Positions 16,754 through 26,822 are shown, numbered from the stretch's first letter. The stretch is DNA of 64,000 nt from JAVBKV01 sp031553885 (GCA_031553885.1 JAVBKV010000024.1:1-64000), one strand, 5' to 3'. Notes: generated by a model not told the origin, from the letters alone. A program made the numbers and translations.

Positions 16754-19700
16754 TTACGTCTTGTTCTTTTCAATATACTCCGTCGGATTACAACCATATT
16801 TATTGGAAAATGCCCGGTAAAAACTGGCCCGGTTGGTATAGCCTGATTTGAAAACGATTTCGTCGATTGTGAATTTTGATTTCAATAAAAGATTCTCGGC
16901 GACGGTTAATTTCCCGTCACTTATTATTTCATGAAGGGTTTTATCCGTCGCTTCTTTCACCTTACGATACAGACTTCGCGTACTCGTGCCTAGTTCGGAG
17001 GCAATAAAATCGGGTGACAGATTCTCGTTCGTTATGTTTTTATTGATTATCGAATACAGTTTTTTCAAAAATCTCCGATGCTCCGAGTGTTGTAGTTTGC
17101 CCATAGTGAGCTCATAAGCACTCATCGGAGAAGAAAAATAATCTTTCAAATCCTCTTTTCGACCCAACAGCCGGTTTATTGCAGATTTCAGATACAAATT
17201 GTCAAAAGGCTTGGTAATATACAATTCAGCTCCCGCATTAATTGCCTGTGTCTGTACTTTTGTATCGTGTGCTGCCGAAACGATAATCAATGGAATATGT
17301 GACGTAGTTTTGTTGGATTTTAACATTTCAGCAAGTTTTATTCCGTCGATCTCATCCATCATTACATCGCAAAGTATTATATCGGTATGATTGGCCGATA
17401 AGATATCCTTGGCCGTTTTGGAATCATTTACCGGCAATACATTAAAATCGGGTGTAAGTACATCACAAATAAACCAAAGCATTTCGGGATCATCATCAAT
17501 AATAGCAACCGTTTTCCGTTCTTCTTTATATTCATATTTGGTTTGAGGCAATACAAACTGGGGAATAACGACACCCCGAAATAAATGATTATTGCGGTTA
17601 TCGGCATATTCTGCCTGTAAAAAAGGCAGGTTAACAATAAATGAAGTAGAATCGTCAGGAATACTCTCAACTCCGATTTCACCATCCAAAAGCTTAACCA
17701 TACTTGCCGTTATTGCAAGCCCCAGCCCGGTTTGTTTCCAATCATCATGTTTCCGGTTATCCAATACCGTAAATTTATCGAATATGGTTGATGCTTCTGC
17801 TTCGGATATTCCCTTACCTTTATTTGTCACCTTTATTTTGAGGTTATCTTCAACAACCTGAATCTCTACTTCAGCAGGTCCTCCATTTGAATATTTGATG
17901 GCATTTGAAATTAAATTGATAAGTATGGTTGTCAAAAAACCTTCATCGGAATTCCAGTTAATACCGGCAAAGTATTGTTTTTTTATGACGATTCCGGTTC
18001 CGGAGGTATTTATCTGAAAAGCATCAATAATGCGATCGGCCATATCCGAAACATTCAGCCTCCTGATAACCGGTTGTTTATACCCGGATTCCATTTGTTT
18101 AAAACTCATCAGATCATCTATTAATGAGTTCAGACGCTTAACATTACGATCAATTATTCCGGCATATCTTGTAACTGAAGGACTTACGTTTTTTTGCTCC
18201 ATTATCAAGTTGCAGGGCCCTGATATCAACGTAAGCGGAGTACAAAACTCATGAGCCATATCAGTAAAAAAATCCAACTTAGCTTCGTAAAGCTCTTCTT
18301 TTCGGCGTTGCCCGGCCTTTATAGCTTCTTCTTCCAATTGTTTAAGCTTGCGTTTCGACATTGTCAGATAGGTTAAGTATACGATCAAGATCGCAACTAA
18401 CAGGTACATAATATATGCATACGGACTAAAATACCAGGGAGGTAAAACAATGATTACAATACTTTTAGCATAACTCTCCTTATCAAGCATTTTGTTATAA
18501 TACTTCACATAAAGAGTATAGGTGCCGGACGTAATATCAGTAAATGAAACGGTACCCGAATTACCGTTATCGACCCATTGTCCGTTTTCACCTATTTTGT
18601 AATAATAATTGTAGTTGTAACCGTTGATATAGTCCAACGCATTAAAAGTTACCGATAAAAAATTCTCATTGGACTTAAATACCAGATTTCCGGCTTGCTC
18701 AAAATCCTTTATGTTTTTATCAATACCGAACACACGGAGTTTCTCTAAAAACAATGTCGGTATATAGTCCATTGCCTCGTCATAATCATTGTATTTTACA
18801 GTTGTAAAACCGTTAATACCACCAAAGAACAACGTAGAAGTCGGCTTATCCCTATATGACGAACCATTACAGTACTCTGTAACCGTAAGGCCATATCCGG
18901 TATCGAAATACTGAAATGTACCCAACCCGGTATTGTAAAGGGCTAACCCATTATCAGAACTTAACCAGTAATCTTTCCAGGATCCATGTACAATATCCTT
19001 AGTCGTTGTATAATTTAGTTGATTCGCATTATCACCGGTAAATAGATATGTCCCAAAATCAGTTGAGATCATAAACCCCGAATTGTCAATGGGTTCAATC
19101 TGATTAATCGAATTCAGATTTTCAAAAACCGGTTTAATACCATTGCCGGTAAACTCAAAAACACCTGATCCTTTATTTACGAAAAACAGCTGGTTGTCTT
19201 GTTTCTTTATGGATAAAAATCGATTGGAGGCTTCATCCCCGTTGTTTAATGAATAAAGTCGAATATCGGACAATTCAGGAAGTTCGTTTTTAAATGCGAG
19301 TGACACTTTCACCATTCCTCTTTCGTAACATGCAATCCATAAAATAGAATCCAGTTCACATATCGCATAAATAGTATGAATAGAATTCGTTATCTTATGT
19401 ATGGTCTTATCTTTGTTTGAGTAAAAAGCCAAACCGGATTTACAACCGATCCAAATCCCGTATTTTGATTTTTCAAGTGAATATATGGTATTATCATACA
19501 ACCCATTACCGGTTGTTATCAGCTGTGTGCCGGTTATTTCATTTTCAGCATTAAAACCAGGAATGGTTATAATACCACTTCCATCCGTTCCGAGCCAAAG
19601 GGTTTTATCATCATTAGGGCAAATTGCCGTTATAGATTTTGACACGGAAGGACAAAAATCCCGCAAAAGACTAGATTTTATAGTATACTGATCATAAGAC

Positions 19701-19882
19701 AACGTAAAAAGCCCTTCACCTGAAGTTCCTATCCAGATCAGATCCTGAAACCGATCTTTCAACAAACAATTGATTCCGTCCTTTAATAGAACCATAACTG
19801 ACTGACCGTCTTTAATTTTATAAAGTCCGGTTTCCGTACCAAAATAAAACTCGTTTTTAAAAACAATACCGGCTGTCAACAT
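16754..19882 (-). CDS. Hybrid two-component system, C-terminal part of a frameshifted gene
   Basis: These 1042 residues hold the back part of a periplasmic beta-propeller with WIGT-type blades (1-370), a Y_Y_Y domain (about 405-480), a membrane helix (482-504), a histidine kinase with phospho-acceptor His544 in MAHEFCTPL and the ATPase motifs NAIKYS and GLGLAI, a receiver with Asp839 and Lys891, and an AraC DNA-binding tail (950-1042). The front of the sensor is in a different frame immediately upstream (19876-20598). The ATG here overlaps that stop as ATGTTGA, so coupled translation is conceivable, but this part has no signal peptide. I favour a one-base deletion in one gene of about 1280 codons. 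Confidence 0.85.
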   Translation of the reverse strand: MLTAGIVFKNEFYFGTETGLYKIKDGQSVMVLLKDGINCLLKDRFQDLIWIGTSGEGLFTLSYDQYTIKSSLLRDFCPSVSKSITAICPNDDKTLWLGTDGSGIITIPGFNAENEITGTQLITTGNGLYDNTIYSLEKSKYGIWIGCKSGLAFYSNKDKTIHKITNSIHTIYAICELDSILWIACYERGMVKVSLAFKNELPELSDIRLYSLNNGDEASNRFLSIKKQDNQLFFVNKGSGVFEFTGNGIKPVFENLNSINQIEPIDNSGFMISTDFGTYLFTGDNANQLNYTTTKDIVHGSWKDYWLSSDNGLALYNTGLGTFQYFDTGYGLTVTEYCNGSSYRDKPTSTLFFGGINGFTTVKYNDYDEAMDYIPTLFLEKLRVFGIDKNIKDFEQAGNLVFKSNENFLSVTFNALDYINGYNYNYYYKIGENGQWVDNGNSGTVSFTDITSGTYTLYVKYYNKMLDKESYAKSIVIIVLPPWYFSPYAYIMYLLVAILIVYLTYLTMSKRKLKQLEEEAIKAGQRRKEELYEAKLDFFTDMAHEFCTPLTLISGPCNLIMEQKNVSPSVTRYAGIIDRNVKRLNSLIDDLMSFKQMESGYKQPVIRRLNVSDMADRIIDAFQINTSGTGIVIKKQYFAGINWNSDEGFLTTILINLISNAIKYSNGGPAEVEIQVVEDNLKIKVTNKGKGISEAEASTIFDKFTVLDNRKHDDWKQTGLGLAITASMVKLLDGEIGVESIPDDSTSFIVNLPFLQAEYADNRNNHLFRGVVIPQFVLPQTKYEYKEERKTVAIIDDDPEMLWFICDVLTPDFNVLPVNDSKTAKDILSANHTDIILCDVMMDEIDGIKLAEMLKSNKTTSHIPLIIVSAAHDTKVQTQAINAGAELYITKPFDNLYLKSAINRLLGRKEDLKDYFSSPMSAYELTMGKLQHSEHRRFLKKLYSIINKNITNENLSPDFIASELGTSTRSLYRKVKEATDKTLHEIISDGKLTVAENLLLKSKFTIDEIVFKSGYTNRASFYRAFSNKYGCNPTEYIEKNKT

Positions 19883-20598
19883 TCCTTTCCCGACAAGAGC
19901 TTGTTTAAATCGGCTATAAACACAGGTTTATTAGTTGGGCTTAGTTCAATTAGCCTGTATTCGTCATCAATAACATAAATACGGTTTTCACTCTCAAAGC
20001 AAAACAAAACAGTTGAACCTACTTGTATAGTTGAGTTTTCTTCCAGGTTCACAATACCATGACTATAAATAACATTGAATTCTCTTATAATTCCGTTCCT
20101 GGTCACAATACGAAGGATTCCATTATCCACTTTAACAAATTTGATATTATTCGAAAATAAATCGGAAACGATTATATTGTCAAATCCTTTTTGTTGAACT
20201 GTTTTATAATAAACAGAACCGTTTCCCTGAATGACAAAAACAGTTCCCTTGCTGTCGGATACTGCAAATGAAGTATTTCCGAACATATCAAAATTCGAAA
20301 TCAAGTCGGTTTCGGAATTATACAATTTCAATCCGTATAGTGTTTCGGCGATAATTTCACCTGTTACAATTCCCGTGATATTTTTTACGCCGTTCAGTCC
20401 TGCTATTTGTACCGCTCCTTTTCCGTCGAACCGGCTTACCCCGGTATTTGTTCCTACCCAAATCATTCCCCGGGTATCCTGAAATACTGAATTTATAACA
20501 CTCCCGCTTATGCCGGTCCCTGACTTGCGCAAATTAAAAGCATACGAATTCAATGACAATAAGCAAAAGCAAACACATATAGTACAATATCTTTTCAT
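19876..20598 (-). pseudogene. HTCS sensor, N-terminal fragment before the frameshift
   Basis: From the Met at 20598 this reads a signal peptide (MKRYCTICVCFCLLSLNSYA) and the first Reg_prop propeller blades (INSVFQDTRGMIWVGTNTGVSRFDG), then stops after LLSGKEC. Adding one T in the GTTGA at about 19877 continues KEC directly into LTAGIVF of the downstream frame. The gene sits divergent to the DUF1080/TonB genes, the usual place for an HTCS that regulates its neighbours. As read, the sensor cannot be made as one chain. Confidence 0.78.
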
Positions 20599-20619
20599 AT
20601 TGATTTGAAACAAGCCATG

Positions 20620-20627
20620 CAAATGTA
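20620..20627 (-). promoter_or_regulatory. Promoter -7 box of the HTCS gene
   Basis: The minus strand reads TACATTTG, 21 nt before the Met at 20598. The same octamer faces the other way at 20711-20718. Confidence 0.55.
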
Positions 20628-20633
20628 TAAAAA

Positions 20634-20664
20634 TTATGCCAAATCTATCTCATTTTATGCCAAT
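20634..20664 (+). promoter_or_regulatory. Paired direct repeats, candidate HTCS/AraC operator
   Basis: TTATGCCAA occurs at 20634-20642 and again at 20655-20663, start to start 21 bp apart, i.e. two helical turns on the same face. They lie between the two divergent -7 boxes. AraC-type regulators bind such spaced direct repeats. The 10-mer TTATGCCAAT (second copy) also occurs at 14129-14138 just upstream of another promoter box. Confidence 0.5.
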
Positions 20665-20710
20665 TTGAATTTTATCTATCCACATACTTTCTCAGTAATT
20701 TCAGGCTTTA

Positions 20711-20718
20711 TACATTTG
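20711..20718 (+). promoter_or_regulatory. Promoter -7 box of the DUF1080 lipoprotein gene
   Basis: TACATTTG lies 28 nt before the ATG at 20746 and inside the longer reading that starts at 20605, which supports the shorter protein. Confidence 0.55.
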
Positions 20719-20745
20719 CGCCAACAAAATAAAATTTTAATAAAC

Positions 20746-21570
20746 ATGAATCGGATCATTTATATAGTAGCCTGTTTAATGTTTTTTGCCTGCACCGGTA
20801 AAAACAATAAAACAAACTCCTCATACAACTCTCCGGAATATACCATAACAGAATCTGCAGATGTCAACCTTTCATCATTCAATACAGACGAAGACGGATT
20901 CATTGTATTGTTTGACGGTCAAACAACTGCCGGTTGGCGAGGTTATGGTAAAAACTATCTACCGAACAAGTGGGAGGTAACAACCAATTGTTTAATACTA
21001 AATCAAAAAGGAAAAGAAGGCGGAGATATTATATTTAATTACAAGTTCCGTAATTTCGAGCTGAAGCTTGAATGGAAAGTTTCAAAAGCAGGAAATTCGG
21101 GAATTTTTTATCTGGCAAGAGAAGTTAAATCAAAAGATCCGGTAAGCGGAGAATATAAATTACAGTCTATTTTTATTTCGGCACCTGAGTATCAGATTTT
21201 AGACAACGACAACCATCCTGATGCCAAACTCGGTAAAAACGGAAATCGCAAAGCAGGATCACTATATGACATGATTGCTGCTGAACCACAAACAGCCAAA
21301 CCCTACGGCGAGTGGAACCGGACTCGTATCATAGTCGACAATGGAATTGTAACCCATTGGTTAAATGACATTAAGGTGGTGGAATACTCATTTAAGGGGC
21401 AACAATGGATCGATTTACTTCAATCGGGTAAATTCGGTCAAACCAAATGGCCGCTGGCTTTTGAACTTATGAAGGATTGTGGCGGAAAAAACCACGAAGG
21501 ATATATCGGATTGCAAGACCATGGAGATAATGTATCATTCAGAAATATAAGAATCAAATTGATAAATTGA
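20746..21570 (+). CDS. DUF1080 (3-keto-disaccharide hydrolase-type) lipoprotein
   Basis: From the ATG at 20746 the protein has 274 residues with a lipoprotein signal (MNRIIYIVACLMFFAC; lipobox FFAC). The DUF1080 concanavalin-like fold follows: FIVLFDGQTTAGWRGYG, then KFRNFELKLEWKVSKAGNSGIFYLAR, GEWNRTRIIVDNG, and the terminal IGLQDHGDNVSFRNIRIK. Several family members cleave 3-keto-glycosides or bind polysaccharides at the cell surface; the substrate here is unknown. It is the first gene divergent from the HTCS regulator, 76 nt before a TonB receptor. The longer ORF start is rejected because it precedes the promoter box. Confidence 0.88.
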   Translation: MNRIIYIVACLMFFACTGKNNKTNSSYNSPEYTITESADVNLSSFNTDEDGFIVLFDGQTTAGWRGYGKNYLPNKWEVTTNCLILNQKGKEGGDIIFNYKFRNFELKLEWKVSKAGNSGIFYLAREVKSKDPVSGEYKLQSIFISAPEYQILDNDNHPDAKLGKNGNRKAGSLYDMIAAEPQTAKPYGEWNRTRIIVDNGIVTHWLNDIKVVEYSFKGQQWIDLLQSGKFGQTKWPLAFELMKDCGGKNHEGYIGLQDHGDNVSFRNIRIKLIN

Positions 21571-21646
21571 GTTGAAAACTATCACATCAGACATACATAC
21601 ACACCCTTATAAATAATCACTCTTAAAATCTTTAATTATTAACATC

Positions 21647-24034
21647 ATGAAAAACGTATTATTAATTCTGTGCTTATTCTTTTCGGCAAATGCGATGTCA
21701 CAATATTCGCTTAAAGGGAAAGTAACAGACCATGACTCGGAAGAAATTATTAAGTTTTGCAACATAGATGTCCTTCAAAACGATAAATTCATCAAAGGAA
21801 CCGTTACCGACGAGGCAGGTACATTTAAATTGGAAGGTATTCCATCCGGGGAATATCAGATTCAGATTAAAATGATAAGTTATACAGCATTTAAAAAAGA
21901 GATTAAAGTTTCGAATAACACAGATTTAGGAGAAATAAAGCTTTCTCCTGAAGCTTTCGAACTTGCCGGAGTTAAAGTAGTAAGAGAAAAGCAACAGGTA
22001 ATTTACAAACTTGACAAAAAAATTATATCGGCAAATAACGATATAATTGCCGGAGGAGGAGGTACGGCAACCGACATCCTCTCAAAGGTTCCGTCTATTC
22101 GCGTTGACCCTGAGGGTAATGTATCGTTTCGAGGCAGTTCAAGTTTTCTTGTTCAGGTCAACGGAAAACCGAGTATGTTCAATGCCTCTCAGGCTTTACA
22201 ACAAATACCTGTAAGCCAAATAGAAAACATTGAAATAATCACCACCCCATCAGCAAGAAATCAAAGTGACGGTGAAGCTGGCATTATCAATATCATTACC
22301 AAACAACAATATGGAGAGGGAATCTCAGGTGCCGTAAACGCTTTCGGAAGTAGCTACGGATCACGCGGAGTTGATTTTATGCTAAATAAACAATCCGGAG
22401 AACACAGGTTTAAATTCGGAGGATCTTACGGACAACGTTTCCGCAAGAGCGATTTCGAGCAGGAAAAAACAACAATAGTAGCCGACACAACCATAACATC
22501 ACACTCTGAAGGGCCACGTCAGGGCGAGTTCTATAATTACATTCTTCAAGCCGGTTGGCAATTGACAAAAAAACAAACCGATTATTATATCGAATTAACC
22601 GGAGGTTATGAAGGACGAACAGCTCAAGGCGATTTGCAATATTCAGAAAAAGTAAAACGTCCCGATAACCCTTCGGTAAACAATAACTATAACAGTAAAG
22701 ACCACTACGACCTTCATGAAACGTTAATTGCGGGAAGTATGGGATTTAATCACAAATTTCATAATGACGGTCATACCTTAAAAGGACATTTTTATTTAAA
22801 ATACGGGGGCAATGCACTGGAAAGATTTGAAAGTGACCTGTTCGATAACTCCGGTATACGCACACAAGGACACCGGGCCGATGAAGCTGAACACCGGTGG
22901 ACAGTTGACGGAAGATTGGACTATACGTTGCCATACAGCAGTTCGGGACGAATCGAGAGCGGCTATCAGTATTTTTCATACCTTGAAGACGGCGATTACA
23001 CAATGGAGTATTGGAACCCCTCAACGTCTCACTTCTATTTTCGTGACGATATTTACAATACATTTTATTTTCAACGAGGCATAAACACCCTGTATTTATT
23101 AGCCAATCAAGGTGCAGGAAAATTCGAATTCCAGGCCGGTATACGTGCCGAACATACCCATCAGGTATTGCGCAGCTCTAAGGATTGGGCCAACCGGACA
23201 CAAGATCGTCTGGAGTTTTTCCCTTCGGCACATGTTGGTTTTAACCTGGACGAGTCAGCAACTTTTACAGCGGGATACAGCAGGAGAACGAATCGTCCTG
23301 AGTTGTTTTTTATGGAGCCCTACATCACTTTCAGGGATTATTACACTGCTGAAATAGGAAATCCCGATATAAGACCGGAGTATATCAATTCGTACGAACT
23401 TGCTTTTAAGAAAAATATCGGGGAACATACCTTGCAGGTTGCCTTGTTCCACCGCAGCCGAACCGACAAAATAGAGCGCTTGAGGGTACCTTACGAAGCG
23501 GGTATAACGCTCGACTCGATGGCAAACGTCGGCAACGATTATTCATCAGGAGCTGAATTTAGTTTAAATATCAAGCCTTATCAAATCTGGAATTTGATGC
23601 TGAATGGTAATGCTTATTATTACGAAGTTAAGAACAAACTGGATTTGGGTGGACGTAACGAATCGAGCGTAAACTACGGATTGTCACTAAACAATAATTT
23701 TCGTCTCCTAAAAAATACCACCATACAACTCGATGGAACTTTCATCGGCCCTACGGTTCGTACACAAGGCCGCCAGGAAGGTTTTTTCTATGCCGACTTC
23801 GGGATGCGCCAACAATTCTTCGACGGCAAACTAACTGCCGGACTTTCATTCCGCAACTTCCTTAATACGGCAACATACAAGAGCAATATAGACACCTATA
23901 ATTTGGTATCGCATACCACAATTATACCGAAATATCCCTTAATAACGTTGAATGTAGGCTATACCTTCAATAATTTTAAACAACGCACCAAAGGTCGGGA
24001 AGGTAGTGATTTTTTTGAAGGAACAAATTATTAA
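21647..24034 (+). CDS. TonB-dependent receptor-like outer-membrane beta-barrel protein
   Basis: This 795-residue protein has a signal peptide, then a carboxypeptidase-regulatory-like domain (about 20-95, SLKGKVTDHDSEEIIKFCN), a plug domain (about 100-215, with ILSKVPSIRVDPEGNVSFRG and IENIEIITTPSARN), and a long barrel ending in ITLNVGYTFNNF. It belongs to the group with the OMP_b-brl_3 barrel rather than classic SusC, and no SusD partner is present. The cargo is unknown. It lies between the DUF1080 lipoprotein and a secreted unknown, opposite an HTCS regulator. Confidence 0.9.
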   Translation: MKNVLLILCLFFSANAMSQYSLKGKVTDHDSEEIIKFCNIDVLQNDKFIKGTVTDEAGTFKLEGIPSGEYQIQIKMISYTAFKKEIKVSNNTDLGEIKLSPEAFELAGVKVVREKQQVIYKLDKKIISANNDIIAGGGGTATDILSKVPSIRVDPEGNVSFRGSSSFLVQVNGKPSMFNASQALQQIPVSQIENIEIITTPSARNQSDGEAGIINIITKQQYGEGISGAVNAFGSSYGSRGVDFMLNKQSGEHRFKFGGSYGQRFRKSDFEQEKTTIVADTTITSHSEGPRQGEFYNYILQAGWQLTKKQTDYYIELTGGYEGRTAQGDLQYSEKVKRPDNPSVNNNYNSKDHYDLHETLIAGSMGFNHKFHNDGHTLKGHFYLKYGGNALERFESDLFDNSGIRTQGHRADEAEHRWTVDGRLDYTLPYSSSGRIESGYQYFSYLEDGDYTMEYWNPSTSHFYFRDDIYNTFYFQRGINTLYLLANQGAGKFEFQAGIRAEHTHQVLRSSKDWANRTQDRLEFFPSAHVGFNLDESATFTAGYSRRTNRPELFFMEPYITFRDYYTAEIGNPDIRPEYINSYELAFKKNIGEHTLQVALFHRSRTDKIERLRVPYEAGITLDSMANVGNDYSSGAEFSLNIKPYQIWNLMLNGNAYYYEVKNKLDLGGRNESSVNYGLSLNNNFRLLKNTTIQLDGTFIGPTVRTQGRQEGFFYADFGMRQQFFDGKLTAGLSFRNFLNTATYKSNIDTYNLVSHTTIIPKYPLITLNVGYTFNNFKQRTKGREGSDFFEGTNY

Positions 24035-24205
24035 ACGGTTACCGGATGAAATCACCTATCCATACAAACTGTTTCTTCAAACGACTTAAACTCTGATTTT
24101 GACAATCCAGGAACTTCAAACGACAACCCTGCAATTATTTTTTTTAAGCATCGTTTTTCAGTCTTTACTTTGCTGCCAGTTACTTATTAATTAAAACGTA
24201 AAGAT

Positions 24206-25030
24206 ATGAAAACATCCATTTTATTTTCGGTATTATTAATCGTTTTTTCGATTAATACAACAAATGCACAAAAGGTAAACGGAACAAATTACCTGAACCG
24301 CTTACCAAATGACATTACGCTTGACAAATCAATCGTTCGCTCCTATCACATGACCACGGATTATTATGATTTCAACCTGAAGCAGGATTTTATAAGGAAA
24401 ACGAGAATCAAGGGTATACTGACTTATGAGGGCGATTCGGCTCAATGGAGAGACGTATACGTATCGGGTTCAAAGAAATTAGATGCTGAGTTTTATGTAG
24501 GTAGTAAGCTGAGTTTTATGCAGAATTTTAGATACCAGCCGAATGAAAATATCCTGAGTGCCGACTTTTTTAAGAATAATTTACCGGAGGCAGATCCTTC
24601 GATTATGAATTTAATTTGGGATGCACTTGGTTTTGATGCCCTTGCCTACTCTTGCTGGGATTCATTAAATCTTAATGAAGAATTTCGGGCAAAAAGTATG
24701 AATTTTGAGTTCAAAATGGCGGATATCGGAACCTTTGAAAATAAAGATATCCGGATTACCTGGTTAGGGATTACAAAGATTAATAATAAAATATGTGCAA
24801 TTCTAAAATATGCAGTCATGAATAACCCCTTGGATATAGAATATGAAAATATGTCGATGAGCGGACGAAGTCATTATTGGGGGGAAATATATGTTTCATT
24901 GTCGGATAAACAAATCGAATACGCCAACCTGACAGAAGATGTACTTACTGATGTAAAGATAAAAGGTCAGGAAAATAATATGTTAGGATATACAATAAGA
25001 TACATCACTTTGTCAAAAGTTAATCATTAA
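24206..25030 (+). CDS. Exported protein of unknown function (GLPGLI-like context)
   Basis: This 274-residue protein has a clear signal peptide (MKTSILFSVLLIVFSINTTNA). The mature part is rich in aromatic and acidic residues and in beta strands (DYYDFNLKQDFIRKTRIKG, YWGEIYVSLSDKQIEYANL). I do not recognise a family. It is preceded by a 171-nt gap without identifiable features and followed after 11 nt by a LytS-type kinase, so it may be the output or the envelope partner of that kinase pair. Confidence 0.75.
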   Translation: MKTSILFSVLLIVFSINTTNAQKVNGTNYLNRLPNDITLDKSIVRSYHMTTDYYDFNLKQDFIRKTRIKGILTYEGDSAQWRDVYVSGSKKLDAEFYVGSKLSFMQNFRYQPNENILSADFFKNNLPEADPSIMNLIWDALGFDALAYSCWDSLNLNEEFRAKSMNFEFKMADIGTFENKDIRITWLGITKINNKICAILKYAVMNNPLDIEYENMSMSGRSHYWGEIYVSLSDKQIEYANLTEDVLTDVKIKGQENNMLGYTIRYITLSKVNH

Positions 25031-25041
25031 ATTTGTAGATC

Positions 25042-26067
25042 ATGAAAAAGAATAAAAAAACAATAGCATTAGCATTAGCATTTGTTGCCGCATTACTGTT
25101 CAGCTCCGGGTTTAGTATGATCATCAGTTTGTCGGATAATCGGAATCCATTGGATATTACCACAGTAGTATTTGGAATAACAAATTTACTTTCTGTTTTG
25201 AGCATCGGTTATCTTTTTATTAAGATACTCAGTAGTAATGAAAAAAAGTCGATAGCACAGTTAAAAAAGAGACTTATTCCTTCATTTGTATTTTCTCTCT
25301 TTGCCACTGTATTTATCGCACTTTCTTTCTATTATTTGGCTAATTACGCAATATTTAGAATTAAAGGATGGGATATGGAAAATTTCACAAGTAGAATAGG
25401 GCCGGGAGCTATTATATCCCTTTCAGTTGGGTTATTTGTCTGTTGCATCGTATTCTTTTACTCGGCATGGCGCCAAGCCATCGACCGGGAACAAAAACTA
25501 AGGGAAGAAAATCTGAAATATCAATATCGAACCCTTAAAACTCAGGTCAATCCGCACTTCCTGTTCAACAGCCTGAACACGCTTTCCGAGCTCGTATATG
25601 TGGATGCAAAAAGAGCAGACAACTATATACAAAAACTGGCAGAAATATACCGGTATATTTTAGACAATGAAGAAACGGAATTTGTACGATTGAGTAAGGA
25701 AATTGAGTTTGTTCAACACTATTTTGAACTGCAAAAAGAACGTAACGATAACAAGATCCTATTAAATTTGGACATAAAAAATGCGGATAAGTTTAAAGTA
25801 ATACCGGTCTCTTTGCAGATATTGGTGGAAAATGCGATAAAACACAACTCCGCTTCAACAGAAAAACCTTTATTAATCCAAATTCGGGATGAAACAGGCT
25901 ATATTGTGGTTGCAAACAACATACAGCGTAAAAATATATTAAACAATTCATCCGGAAGCGGTTTGCCCAATTTAAAAGAAAGAGTAAAGCTAATTACCGG
26001 CAAGGAGATTGTTATTGATCAGGAGAATAATCAATTTGTAGTCAAAATCCCTTTAGTTCAACTATAG
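25042..26067 (+). CDS. LytS/YehU-type sensor histidine kinase
   Basis: This 341-residue protein has four membrane helices (about 9-31, 41-63, 82-104, 122-144), a short coiled coil, then a His_kinase domain with QVNPHFLFNSLN (His172) and the ATPase motifs VENAIKHN and GSGLPNLKERVKL. It phosphorylates the LytTR regulator encoded 1 nt downstream. The periplasmic loops are short, so the signal is probably in the membrane or comes from the exported protein encoded just upstream. Confidence 0.92.
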   Translation: MKKNKKTIALALAFVAALLFSSGFSMIISLSDNRNPLDITTVVFGITNLLSVLSIGYLFIKILSSNEKKSIAQLKKRLIPSFVFSLFATVFIALSFYYLANYAIFRIKGWDMENFTSRIGPGAIISLSVGLFVCCIVFFYSAWRQAIDREQKLREENLKYQYRTLKTQVNPHFLFNSLNTLSELVYVDAKRADNYIQKLAEIYRYILDNEETEFVRLSKEIEFVQHYFELQKERNDNKILLNLDIKNADKFKVIPVSLQILVENAIKHNSASTEKPLLIQIRDETGYIVVANNIQRKNILNNSSGSGLPNLKERVKLITGKEIVIDQENNQFVVKIPLVQL

Positions 26068-26068
26068 A

Positions 26069-26821
26069 ATGAAAGTATTAATAGTAGAAGACGAACATCC
26101 GGCATCGCAAAAACTCATCCGAATATTAAAAGAAATTGACTCGACAATCGAAGTAGTTGAAGTACTACGATCTGTCGAGCAAACAATCAATTGGCTCTCT
26201 GAACATCCTAGCCCAGAACTGATCTTTATGGATATTCAACTTGAAGATGGGCTTTGCTTTGATATTTTTGAAAACTACAGGATAAATACTCCTGTGATTT
26301 TCACTACAGCTTATGATGAATATGCACTCAAAGCATTCAAGGTGAATAGTGTCGATTATTTGTTAAAGCCAATCGAAATGAATGAATTGAAGAATGCTAT
26401 TCATAAATTCAATACGATACACAATGCTAAAACCGATTATTCAAGACTCGAATCTGTCATTCAACAATTACAACCGCAACAGAAGGAACGGTTTCTGATA
26501 AAAATCGGGGAACATTATAAATCAATACCAACTTCCAATGTATATTGTTTTTATATCAATGAGCGGTGTACTTTTCTTTTTACGGATACAGCTAAAAATT
26601 ATCCACTCGATTATTCCCTGGATCAAATAGAGCAATGGATTGACTCCAACTTATTTTTCCGGATTAACCGTAACTTTATCATTAACTTTTATGCGATCCG
26701 GGATATTATTGCTTATTCTTCAAACAGGTTAAAAATAGTCCTTACGAATTGGACTGAAAAAGAAGAAATTTTAGTGAGTCGGGAGCGTGTCGCATATTTC
26801 AAAAAATGGATGAACAGGTAA
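26069..26821 (+). CDS. LytTR-family response regulator
   Basis: This 250-residue protein has a receiver domain with acidic pair Glu7/Asp8, phospho-acceptor Asp55 (LIFMDIQLEDG) and Lys in LLKPIE, followed by a LytTR DNA-binding domain (about 145-250, FLIKIGEHYKSIPTSNVYCF and FFRINRNFIINF). It forms a pair with the preceding LytS-type kinase, one base apart. Its targets are unknown; the exported protein gene upstream is the obvious candidate. Confidence 0.93.
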   Translation: MKVLIVEDEHPASQKLIRILKEIDSTIEVVEVLRSVEQTINWLSEHPSPELIFMDIQLEDGLCFDIFENYRINTPVIFTTAYDEYALKAFKVNSVDYLLKPIEMNELKNAIHKFNTIHNAKTDYSRLESVIQQLQPQQKERFLIKIGEHYKSIPTSNVYCFYINERCTFLFTDTAKNYPLDYSLDQIEQWIDSNLFFRINRNFIINFYAIRDIIAYSSNRLKIVLTNWTEKEEILVSRERVAYFKKWMNR

Positions 26822-26822
26822 T

